DNA of 26,719 nt from Condylostoma magnum (lineage: Eukaryota; Ciliophora; Heterotrichea; Heterotrichida; Condylostomatidae), in the NCBI GenBank assembly GCA_920105805.1, contig CAKKTI010000303.1, positions 1 to 26,719 on the forward strand. The letters run 5' to 3'. Positions 13,791 through 24,500 of this stretch are shown piece by piece (the first letter of the stretch is position 1; every line of letters begins with the position of its first letter). The position numbers were made by a program, and so were the translations under genes. The notes under the pieces were generated by a model. That model worked only from the letters and a program-made list of their open reading frames with translations, was not told the origin of the DNA and did no database searches.

Positions 13791-16672
13791 GTGGATGCAA
13801 TGGGAATAAGAAGGGAACGAGAATTTAGACATTACCGAACCAGTCTCAAAACATTCAGCCAAGGGATTATCTAGAACTTAACCCATTATCAGCTATCCCT
13901 TGGGAAATAACACCTCACCGGCTTTCGTCATAGTATGAGATTGAAGGTTATCCAGGGCAAATTGTAAGGTTGTATCACGTGACCACTCCGGATATTGCAA
14001 AATTAATAGTTAATGATGGAAGAATGCTTCGAGGTCAAACAGGATTATTCGGAGGAGGAATCTACTTTGCTGAAAACGAATAAATTGCTTATAGAAAAGC
14101 TCTTCGCAATGGCGCAATAATTATAGCAAATGTTTTGCTAGGTTACTCTCTAGTGTGCCGATAGGCAATGTATGATATGACTTTTAAAGAATTAAGGCAG
14201 AAGTATGAATGTGACTCGGTGAAGGGAACATAGATAGTAAACTTCCCTGAGTACACTGTGTATAATTGGGCACAAGTGCAAGTTTTAAAAGTTATCATAG
14301 ATGGGCAGGTTTGTTGAAAGTCAAACGCTAATAGGAGAGGGCAAGGAGATTTATGCTATAATAGTTTGTGTAACCTTAGGTGCTAAAATCATTCAGGCCC
14401 CTGTCAGACACCATGCTATGATTATAAATGCCAAAAATACTTGAAATACCATCCAGGAGAATGCTAGGTAGGCAACAAGCAATAATAAGATGGAGCAAAC
14501 ACATAAGATTCGGAAGCTTAAACATGTAGAGACACAAACTGCGCAAAGCATGGGAAGAATCATAGAGGCGAATGTGCTTATAAATGTAGAGATCCAAACT
14601 GCAGAATGCATGATTAGGTACACAAAGGCTTGTGCATTAATCTGTGCAGGGATAAAGACTGCATGAAATAAAATGAAGTGCATGAGGGATTATGTATTTA
14701 TCTATGTAAAGATCAAGACTGTATAAAGTGCGGTGACGTACACGAAGGGTTATGCGTTTATACGTGTAGAAATGAAAACTGCATATATTAAAATTCAGTA
14801 CACGAAGGCTCATGTGTATAGCAATGCAGAGATTAAAACTGCAGAAAATACAACTAGTTATCCAATGATTAGTGTTTTAATCGATGCAAAAATGAAGGCT
14901 GCAGAAATCATAATCAGATACATGAGGGCTAATGTACTTATCCTTGTAGAAATGAAGGCTGCAGAAGGTTAAATGAAGTTCACGAAGGACTATGTACTTA
15001 TCCATGTAGAAATTAAGGTTGCAGAATGTACAATTATGTACATGAAGTCTAGTGTGTCTATCCGTGTAGAGATTAAAACTGCAGAATGTACAATGAGGTG
15101 CACGAAACCTAATGTGTCTATCCATGTGAAGATTAAAACTGCAGAAAGTACGGTGAGGTGCACGAAGGCCAATGTGTCTATCCGTTGAGAGATGAAGGTC
15201 TCAGAAATTACAATGATGTCTAATCTACTTATCCTTGTAGAGATTAAAGCTGTAGGATGTACAATTAAGTGCATGAAGGCTAGTGTGTCTATCCTTGCAG
15301 AAATGAAGGTTGCAGGATGTACAATTAGGTGCACGAAAGCTAATGTGTCTATCCTTGTAGAGATTAAAGCTGCAGGATGTACAATTATGTACACGAAAGC
15401 TAATGTGTCTATCCGTGTAGAGAAGAAGGCTGCAGAAAGTACGGTGAGGTGCACGAAGGCTAATGCATTTATCCGTGTGGAAATGAAGACTGCATAAAGT
15501 ACAATGAGATACATGAAGGCTTATGTATTTCCCCGTGTAAAGATATAATCTGTATAAACTACATGACAATACACTAAGACTAATACATTTATCCATGTAA
15601 AAATTAAGACTGCAGAATGTATTATGAAGCGCACGAAGGCCCATGCATCTATGAGTGTATAAATTCAACCTGCATAAACTACATGAAGATACACAAAGAC
15701 TAATGCATTTATCCATGTATAAATGAAAGTTGCAGGATGTATAATGAGGTACACGAAGGCTAATGTGTCTGTCCATGTAAAGATCAAAACTGTATAAACT
15801 ACAGAAAGGTGCATGAAGACTAATGTATTTATCCATGCAGAAATACAGTCTGTATAAACTACGATAAGGCACACGAGGACTTATGTGTTTACCCGTGTAC
15901 AAATATAAGCTGTATAAAGTGCGACGAGGCACACGAAGGTTCCTGCATTTATCCATGTAAAAACATAATCTGCAGAAAGTACAATAAGGCGCACGAAGGC
16001 TCATGCACCTAGCCGTGTATGACGAAAAAGTGCAGAAAGTACTACTAGGAGCACAAGGGCAAATGCATCTTTCCGTGTGAAAATTAAAAGTGTAAAAAGT
16101 TCAACGAATTGCACAAGGGCTAATGCACTATTCCGTGTGATAATACAGAATGTAGAAATTACAATGAGGTGCATTAGGACTAATGTGTTCACATATGCGG
16201 AGATGAAAGTGCAAGAAATCACGAAGTCTCCAATAGTTATCTGTGCATCGATATAAACTGCAGAAAGTATAATTAGGTGCACAAAGGCTCATGTATTTAT
16301 CCGTGTGGAGATATAAATTGTTTAAAGTACAATTAAATACATAGAGGTAATTGCACCTAACTTTGTGGAGATATAAACTGCAGAAAGTACAATAAGGTAC
16401 ACGGAGGCTCATGTTTTTATCCATGCAAAAATTCAAAGTGCAGAAACTACAATAAGGTGCATGATGATAAATGCGTTTAGGTGTATAGTCTTACACGACG
16501 TGAAAGGTAAGATGAGATAGGCGAAGACTCAAGTAATCGTCCGTGTAGGAATTAAAACTGCGTAAGGCAAGGTGAGGTGCACTAAGGCTCGTGTATTTAT
16601 CCATATGGGAGTGCTGAGTACAAAGAGATCGATGGGGTAAAAGACATTAAAAATAGTTAGCAGTAATAGTAG
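13791..16672 (+). CDS. Gene A: PARP-type ADP-ribosyltransferase with Cys/His repeat array, 5' truncated
   Basis: The frame is continuous from the breakpoint at 13791 to a TAA-TAG-TAG cluster at 16664-16672 (an earlier in-frame TAG is at 16658). After an N-terminal stretch ending SSQYEIEG comes a minimal PARP catalytic domain of about 110-130 residues. It has YHVTTPDIA (His, 13976-13978), GGGIYFAENE (Tyr, 14063-14065) and FPEYTVYN (Glu, 14249-14251). The H-Y-E triad is complete, so this is the best candidate for an active enzyme. The domain is shorter than typical PARP domains and no helical regulatory domain is seen. Two C-x4-C-x6-H-x3-C units follow, then a Gln/Ser linker, then about 34 more units. 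No in-frame ATG lies upstream of the domain. An out-of-frame ATGGGA at 13800 recalls the starts of genes B and C. The product probably transfers ADP-ribose in the cytosol; the substrate is unknown. Confidence 0.85.
14525..16603 (+). repeat. Gene A array: about 34 tandem 60-bp Cys/His units
   Basis: The period is exactly 60 bp and each unit encodes C-x4-C-x6-H-x3-C-x3, typically CRDxNCRxYNxVHEGQCxYP. Frame is kept throughout. One unit near 15220 has lost 9 nt in frame, removing its His. A unit near 16215-16250 and the last two or three units have lost ligand residues, so decay is concentrated toward the 3' end. Confidence 0.92.
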
Positions 16673-17104
16673 GCATTATTAGGAATTTCTCACCAAGTTA
16701 TGTATATTCTCTTCTATTTAGAAGATTTCCTTTTACTACCAGCCTGGTATAGGAGGGATTATATTAGCGAATAAAAACCCTTTCTATGCGTATAAGCTTA
16801 AAAAATAACATAGTAACTTATACTTGGATAGCTTTTTTCTTTATTATCAATCTTTTAATGCCTCATCCTTTATTACTATGCCTTGAAAGCCCATTTGATA
16901 ATCTGGCATATTAATGGAATACTTTTAAACTACTGTATTTAGGCATTTAATGTCTAATTTATGAATTGAAAGATTATGTGCATAATGATTGTATTGATCT
17001 GGTTTAAGTATATTAATATAATTGTATTAATTTGGGCTTCATTTAAAATATAAGTAGAAATTACTAAGCATGCTAGTAATAATACACCAAATTAGTCAAA
17101 TAAT
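16673..17104. other. Intergenic spacer after gene A
   Basis: AT-rich, about 430 bp. It is a diverged homologue of the spacers after genes B (20535-20924) and C (25713-26094), sharing blocks such as the CTTAA/TACTT...ATAGCTTT segment and a later GGCTTCAT/GAGCTTCAT block. It probably holds the 3' UTR of gene A and the old promoter of psi-A. No further gene is seen. Confidence 0.6.
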
Positions 17105-17620
17105 ATAGAATCTCCCTAGTTTTCTTCATAGTATAGCATCGAATGCTTCCTAGAGCGTATTGTAAAACAATTTTATGTTACCTCTCCTGAGTTTACAGAA
17201 GCAAATGAGAGGAGGCTTAAATTTGAAAAAGGATTATTTGGGGAAGAAATGTTCTTACTGAAGATGAACCCATTACTCATCATAAAGCCCATTGTAGCGT
17301 ACTATAACTAATAATTTTAGAATACAGTATGCGAGTCGACAATGTCTGATATCCATTTTAAAGAGATAAGATTGAAGTATGGATTGGAGAGACATCCCTA
17401 AATACATTGGGTATGATTGAATATAAGATCTATAATTAATTTACAGGTCTATCAAGAATCAAACGCTAAAAGAAGAGGGTTGACAAAATGATAGAATAGT
17501 TTGTGTCAACTTAGATGCTAGAATTATATATTGCTACCATGCTATAATTACAAACACTGATACTAGTGTAAATGTAATTTGAGGTATTGCTAATTAAGTG
17601 AAAAAATTATGAGAAAATAA
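17105..17620 (+). pseudogene. psi-A: decayed PARP-only copy
   Basis: The segment aligns with the PARP part of gene A: an SSQYSIE-like start, FYVTSPEFTEA for the His loop (now Tyr-Val-Thr), KGLFG, then a shifted frame through the GIYF motif, ending in the two-unit linker region (CYNYK...) before any repeat array. The acid of the triad is replaced (CCT AAA TAC gives Lys). The distance between the conserved ends is close to that in gene A, so decay is mainly by small indels and substitutions. Because all stops are sense codons here, decay shows as frame changes and lost motifs, not as nonsense codons. Gene B starts 160 bp downstream. Confidence 0.7.
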
Positions 17621-17778
17621 ATATATAAAACTTAGATATTTTAAAGTATTTTGATTGATATCTCCATATAAACTTCCTTTCCTTTTCGTTAACTCCATTC
17701 TTCTATATACGCAAACTTTTCTCGAGGGATTGTAAATATTTCTGATATATTTTAACTAACCTAAATATAGAAAAAAAC
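17621..17778 (+). promoter_or_regulatory. Conserved upstream block of gene B
   Basis: These about 160 bp match 21396-21547 upstream of gene C with few differences, including TTGATATCTC, TTCCTTTCCTTT, GGATTGTAAATATTTCT and CTAAATATAGAAAAA just before the ATG. Gene A lacks this block. It is the likely promoter and 5' leader shared by B and C. No known ciliate promoter element is recognised. Confidence 0.5.
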
Positions 17779-20534
17779 ATGGGAGTCAGTCTAAGCAAGA
17801 AAAATTAGAAGAAATCCGACAGGTTTTCATCATATCATGAGATTCAAGGTCATCCAGGACGTATTTTAAAGAGAGGGTTTGAGACATGTTAGAATAATTT
17901 GTGCTAATTTAGACTCTAGAATCATCAAGGCCCCTGTCAGATACAATGCCATAATCATAAATGCCGATAATACTTGAAATATCATGCAGGAGAATGCTAA
18001 CTAAGTAGAAAGGGCTAGTAAAGTGGAAGAAGTACATTAGACTCGGAATCTTGAAAATGTACAGATACACACTGCATAAAGTATGATAAGTTCCATGAGG
18101 GCTAATGCATTCATCCGTGCAATAATATAAGCTGCAGAAAATATGGCGAAGTACACGAAGACTCGTGTATTTACCAGTGTAGAGATTCAAACTGCAGCAT
18201 GCACAATCAGGCACACGAAGGCTCATGTATTTATCCGTGTAGTGATCCAAACTGCAGTATGTACAATTAGGTGCACGAAGGCTTATGTATTTACCCATGC
18301 AGAGATACAAGTTGCAGTATGTACAATTGGGTGCACGAGGGCTAATGTACCTATCCGTGCATAAATATTAGTTGTATAAGGTACAATTAGATACACAACG
18401 GCTCATGTATTTGTTAGTGCAGAGATAAAAACTGCAGAAATTATAACTAGGTGCACGAGGGCTTATGTATTTACCCGTGCAGAGATACAAACTGCAGAAA
18501 GTACGATTAGGTGCATGAAGGCTCATGTATTTATCCATGCATGAATATAAGCTACAGAAGATACAATGAGGCACATGAGGGCTCATGTATTCATCCATGT
18601 AGAAATATAAGCTGTAGAAGGTATGACGAAGTACATTAAGGCTAATGTATCTATCCATGCAGAGATTCAAACTGTAGTATGTACAATCAGGCGCATGAGG
18701 GATTATGCACTTATCCATGTAAGGATGAAAACTGTAGTATGTACAATGAAGTACATGAAGGTTAATGTATTCATCCATGTAGAAATATAAGCTGTAGAAA
18801 ATATGACGAAGTACATTAAGACTAATGTATCTATCAGTGTAGAGATCCAAATTGTAGTATGTACAATCAGGCACACGAAGGCTCATGCATTTACCCATGT
18901 AAGGATGAAAACTGTAGTATGTACAATGAAGTACATGAAGGTTAATGTATTTATCCGTGCAGAGATTGAAAATGCAGAAAATATAATTAGGTACACGTAG
19001 GCTCGTGTATTTATCCATGTAGAGATAAAAGGTGCAGTATGTACAATAAAGTACATGAAGGCTTGTGTATTTACCCGTGTAGAGATCCAAATTGTAGTAT
19101 GTACAATCAGGCACACGAAGGCTCATGCATTTACCTATGTAGAAATCGAAGCTGCAGAAAATACAATCAAGTACATGAAGGTTAATGCAGGTATCGTTGT
19201 AGAAATAAAGGGTGAAAAATGTACAATAAGATTCATAAAGACTTGTGTATTTATCGGTGTAGAGATAAAAAGTGCTTATTATATAATTAAGAACATTAAA
19301 GTTCCTGCAGGTATCGGTGTAGAAATAAAGGGTGCAAAATGTACAATAAGGTTCATAAAGGCGAATGCATTTATCCTTGTAGAAATCCAAATTGTATAAA
19401 GTTCAATAAGGTACATGAAGATCCATGTAGTTATTTTTGTAAAGATAAAAGGTGTAGAAATTATGATGAGATACACAAAGGCTGATGCATTTATCCATGC
19501 ATAGATCCAACCTGCAAAATGTTCAATTATGCACACGAGGAGTTATGTCTTTATCCATGTAAAACTACAAACTGTGTAAAGTTCAATAAGGCGCACTAAG
19601 GCTCATGCACTTATCGGTGTAAAGATAAAAGGTGCAGAAAATACAATAAAGTACATAAAGGCTCTTGTATTTACTAGTGTAGAGATTCAAAATGCAGTAT
19701 GTACAATCAGGCACACGAGGGCTCATGCATTTACCCATACAGAGATAGAAAGTGCAGAAAGTATAATGAGGTACATGAAGGCTTATGTAGTTATCGGTGT
19801 AAAGATAAAAAGTGTAGAAAATACAATAAGTTCCATGAGGGTAATTGTATTTATCCGTGTAAAGATGTAAACTGTAGACACTATGATAAGGTACACAAAG
19901 GGAAATGTACTTATCCGTGTAAAAGGATTAAATGTGAAGATAGCAACTGTAAAAAGTTTAATGAAATACACGAAGACTCATGTATTTATCAGTGTAAAGA
20001 AGTTTAGTGTAAAATGTATGATGAGCTACACAAAGGCTCATGTATTTATTAGTGCATAGATACAAACTGCATAAAGTACGATAAGGCACACCAAGGCAAA
20101 TGCAGTTATCGGTGCAAAGATATTCACTGCATAATGTACTATGATGTACACGAAGGCAAATGTATTTATCGGTGTAGTAATCAAGACTGCGTAAAATTTG
20201 GTAAGGCACATGAAGGAAAGTGTAGTTATCAGTATTAAAAACAAGATATAATAGATTTTAAGAAGTAGATAAAGGTATATTTAGTTATTAGTGCAAAGAT
20301 ATCAACTGCATAAAGTGCGATGAGATACATGAAGGCAAATGCAGTTATCCATGCAGATATTTAAACTGCATAAAATATGATGAGGTACACGAAGGCAAAT
20401 GTAGTTATCGGTGTAGTAATCAAAGCTGTATAAAATTTGGTGAAGTACACGAAGACGATTGTAGTTATCGGTGTTGAAAAACAAGATGTGACAAGTTCGA
20501 AAAGGTTCACGAAGGTAAATGTAGTTATTGCTAG
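17779..20534 (+). CDS. Gene B: PARP-less paralogue with Cys/His repeat array
   Basis: The start ATG (17779-17781) opens MGVSLSKKNQKK, a textbook N-myristoylation signal (Gly2, Ser6, Lys7) with a basic patch. The next residues match gene C up to HPGRIL. At that point (about 17863) the whole catalytic domain is absent and the sequence resumes in frame at the Cys-rich post-PARP segment (GFETCQNNLC). Two Cys/His units, a Gln/Ser linker and about 41 array units follow, ending at TAG-TAG-TAG (20532-20540). Near 20236 an A5 run replaces the A6 seen at the same place in gene C and shifts the frame for the last five or so units: a read error in a homopolymer, or a real lesion. Near 19930 two half-units are fused (C-x4-C-x4-C), matching a loss of about four units relative to gene C. 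The likely role is a membrane-tethered, non-catalytic zinc-binding scaffold or decoy. Confidence 0.8.
18058..20531 (+). repeat. Gene B array: about 41 tandem 60-bp Cys/His units with 180-bp higher-order repeats
   Basis: Same C-x4-C-x6-H-x3-C-x3 unit as in genes A and C. Between about 18480 and 19130 the units are arranged as a three-unit (180-bp) higher-order repeat: the pair with SMYNQAHEG and KDENCSMYNEVHEG recurs at 18661-18780 and 18841-18960. This shows expansion in blocks, not single units. Confidence 0.9.
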
Positions 20535-20924
20535 TAGTAGTTATTATTAATCATTTCTGATATTTCTTCTACTTGATGAAGCTAATAGGAACTTAAGTCT
20601 TAATAGCTTTCCTTCTTGTATCGATCTATAAGTCGTTTTCATTGTTTAAATGCTTCACCTTGATACTTTACCTTGATTATTTTATTTATTTATATGGTAT
20701 ACAAGTCAAATATTTATTACACTTTTTAATAGCAATTTAAAACTAATGTGATTGGTATGTTTAGCTAATGAATTTAAAGATCATTTGTATCGATTTGTAT
20801 CAATATAATCAAATTTAAGTATTTAAAGAAGAATTATATTATTTGAGCTTCATCAAAATACAAATATAATTTTATAAGCTTATTAGTATCAGTGATAGCA
20901 CACAAAGCAAATCAATTATATTAG
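20535..20924. repeat. Spacer after gene B, near-duplicate of the spacer after gene C
   Basis: About 390 bp, AT-rich. The first about 170 bp match 25713-25885 at roughly 95 percent by eye (for example ACTTGATGAAGC, CTTAAGTCTTAATAGCTTTC). Similarity falls toward the pseudogene. The high identity dates the B/C duplication as recent compared with A. Probably 3' UTR plus the old psi-B promoter. Confidence 0.75.
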
Positions 20925-21395
20925 ATTTCGTTATTTTTCTTTATAGTATGAAATTGATAGCAAATAAAATGATGCTTCGATTTGAAAATGGATTATTTGG
21001 ACAAGGAATATGTTTACTAAGGATGAACCATTACTCAAATAAAAGCCCATCATAATGAACTCATATTTAAGGATACAGTGTGCGAGTGGACAATGTCTGA
21101 TATCTATTTTAAAGGATAAGATAGAAGTATGGAATGGAGGTAATAAACATCCCTGAATACACTGTGTAAATTGAGAACAAATATAATGTTTAAGATTCAT
21201 AATGAGTGTTAGGTCCATTGAAAATCAAGTCCTAAAATAAGAAGTTTGAAAATGCTAGGATGATGTGTGCTAACATAGACTCTAAAATAATTCAGCAGCT
21301 ATTGTATACTATGCTATAACTATGAATACTGGAACCACTTAAAATATAATGCAGGATATTGTTAGTTAGGTGAATAAATTGAAAGAAGATAAATA
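20925..21395 (+). pseudogene. psi-B: decayed PARP-only copy
   Basis: Begins with an L-Q-Y-E-I remnant, has lost the His loop by deletion, and keeps scrambled pieces of the GLFG/GIYF region, the DMTF/ELR segment and a PEYTV-like motif (CCT GAA TAC ACT GTG near 21150), then the two-unit linker remnant. There is no repeat array. Several small indels break the frame. It sits just upstream of gene C, as psi-A sits upstream of gene B. Confidence 0.7.
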
Positions 21396-21547
21396 TATAA
21401 AGCTTAGATATTTTAAAGTTTGATTGATATCTCAATATGAATTTCCTTTCCTTTATATTTATTCTATTATTCTATATATGCAAATTTTTCTTGTTGGATT
21501 GTAAATATTTCTAATACATTTCAATTGATCTAAATATAGAAAAAATC
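21396..21547 (+). promoter_or_regulatory. Conserved upstream block of gene C
   Basis: Counterpart of 17621-17778: TTAGATATTTTAAAGT, TTGATATCTC, TTCCTTTCCTTT and CTAAATATAGAAAAA are kept, the last ending a few bases before the ATG. Probable shared promoter and leader. Confidence 0.5.
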
Positions 21548-24500
21548 ATGGGAGTCTGTTTAGGCAAGAGGAATTAGAGGAAGTCTTACAAGTTTTCATC
21601 ATTGCATGAGATTGAAGGTCATCCAACGCGTACTTAAAAGCTATTTCACGCGACAACTCCTGAGTTTGCAAAAATTGTAGCTAATGATGGAAAGATACTT
21701 CGAGGTGAAAACGGATTGTTTGGAAGAGGAATCTACTTTGCTGAAGATGAATCCGCTGCTCAAGGTAAAGCCGGTTGTACTGGTGCACTCATTATAGCAA
21801 ATGTTTTTCTAGGATGTTCCCTAGTATGTCGATAAGAAATGTATGACATGACATTCAAAGAATTAAGATAGAAGTATAAATGCGACTCTGTGAAGGGAAC
21901 AGAAATAATTCATCTCCCTTAGTATATTGTGTATAATTGGGCACAAGTGCAAGTTTTAAAAATTATCATAGATGGACAGATTTGATGAGAATCAAATGCG
22001 CAAAGGGGAGAGTTTGAGGCATGTTAGAATAATTTATGCTAACTTAGACTCTAGAATCATTCAGGTAGCTGTCTATTACCATGTTATGATTATAAATGCC
22101 AATAGTATTTGAAATACCATACAAGAGAATGCTAACTAGGTGGAAAGGGTTAGTAAAGTGGAAGAAGCACATTGACCTCGGAATCTTCAAAATGTAGAGA
22201 TACGCACTGCATAAAGTACGGTGAGTTTCACAAGGGCAAATGTAGCTATCCGTGCACAGATGAAAAATGCAGAAATTACAATTAGATACACAAAGGCTTA
22301 TGTATTAATCGGTGTAGAGGTACAGACTGTAGAAGATATAATGAGGTACACAATGGCTTATGTATTTATCCGTGTAGAGACGAAAGCTGCAGAAACCACA
22401 ATTAGGTACACGAAGACTCATGCACCTATCAGTGCATAAATATTAGTTGTATAAGGTACAATTAGATACACAACGGTTAATGTATTTATTAATGTAGAGA
22501 CGAAAACTGCAGAAATTATAATTAGGTGCACGAGGGCTAATGCATTTACCCGTGCAGAGATACAAACTGCAGAAAGTACGATTAGGTGCATGAAGGCTAA
22601 TGTATTTATCCGTGCATGAATATAAGCTGCAGAAGATACAATGAAGTCCACGAAGGCTTATGCATCTATCCGTGTAGAGATTCATACTGCAGAATGTATA
22701 ATTAGGTGCATGAAGGTTTATGTACCTACCCATGTAGAGATTAAAGGTGCATAAAGTACGGTGAGATTCACGAGGGCTCATGCATACACCCATGTAGAGA
22801 CATAAGCTGCAGAAAATATGATGAAGTACATTAAGGCTAATGCATCTATTAGTGTAGAGATTCAAACTGTAGTATGTACAATTAGGCGCACGAAGGCTAA
22901 TGTACTTACTCATGTAGAGATACAAGGTGTTGAAAGTACAATGAGGCGCACGAGGACTTATGCATTTATCCGTGCAGCAATGTAAGCTGCATAAAGTTTG
23001 ATGAGGTACATGAGGGCTCATGTGTTTATCAGTGCAGAATGTACAATCAGGTGCATGAAAGCTTATGTGATTGTCGGTGTAGAAATAAATAATGCAAAAA
23101 GTATAATGAGGTACACACTGGCCCATGTATCTATCCATGTAGAGATAAAAAGTGCAGAATGTACAATTAGGTGCATGAAGGCTCATGTGATTGTCGGTGT
23201 AGAGATAAATAGTGCAGAAAATACAATTAGGTGCACGAGGGCTAATGTGATTATAGGTGTACAAATAGAAGGTGTAGAAAATACAATAAGGTACACAAAG
23301 GCTAATGTGATTGTCGGTGTAGAGATGAAAAGTGCAGAATGTACAATTAGGCGCATGAAGGCTAGTGTGATTATAGGTGTAGAGATGAAAAGTGCAGAAA
23401 TTACAATTAGGTGCATGAAGGCTAGTGTGATTATAGGTGTAGAGATGAAAATTGTCAAAATTACAATTAGGTGCACGAAGGCTGATGCAGCTATTTGTGT
23501 AAGAATAAAAGTTGTAGAAAGTATAATAAGGTACACAAAGGGTATTGTAATTATCGGTGTAGAAATAGAGACTGCAAAAAGTATAATTAGATTCACAAAG
23601 GCAAATGTATTCGTCCATGTAGCGATAAAAGGTGCAGAAAGTACAATGAGGTGCACGAAGGCGAATGTATATATCCGTGCAACAAATCAAAAGTGCTAAC
23701 AGTTCAATTAGGTACACGAAGGCTAATGCAGTTATCAGTGCAGTAATAAAAGGTGCAGAATGTATAGTAAGGTGCATTAAGGCACATGTGATAATCGATG
23801 TAGATATTAAGAGTGCAAAAAATTTAATTAAGAGCATAAAGGCAAATGCATTTATCTGTGTAAGGATACAAACGACGTAACTAATAATGATGTGCACAAG
23901 GACTTATGTATCAATCAGTAGATAGATACAAACTGTAATACCTATAGCGAGGTGCAAGAAGACTAATTTATCAATCAATGCAAAGATACAAACTCTGTAA
24001 AGAATGATGAGACGCACAAAGACTTAAGTATTTGTTTGTCAATAGATATAAACTGCATAAAGAATGATGAAGGCTCATGTACTTATCTATGTAAAGATAC
24101 AAACTGCATAAATTATGATGAAGTACATGAAGGCTTGTGCACTTCTTCGTGTAAAAATACGAATCGCAAAAGTTAAACCTAAAGAGTTGAAGGATTATGT
24201 ATTTACTAGTGCATAGATAGAAATTGTATAAAATATGATAAAACGCATGAAGGCTCATGTACTTATCTATGTAAAGAAACAAGTTGCAAGCATTATAACT
24301 AAGTACATGAAGAATCGTGTATTTATGAGTGAATAGATACAAGCTGTTAAATGTTTAATGAGGCACACGAAGTCTCATAGGCCTATTAAAGCATAGATAC
24401 AGACAATATACACGATAATAAATAGCACGAAGGCTAATGTACTGATGAGGGCACAGATACAAACTGTGCAAATGACAATCAGGCACAGGAAGATTCATGA

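Noticed and set aside
13800-13870. ATGGGA at 13800 as the start of gene A, parallel to the MGV starts of B and C
   Set aside because: It is out of frame with the PARP domain, and the following residues do not match the B/C N-terminus. An unseen tiny intron could change this.
14390-16440. Long minus-strand ORFs full of ISTRINTLAFVHLIV-like hydrophobic repeats under the standard code
   Set aside because: They are the antisense of the 60-bp Cys/His units and simply mirror their period. The plus frame with conserved Cys and His explains the constraint.
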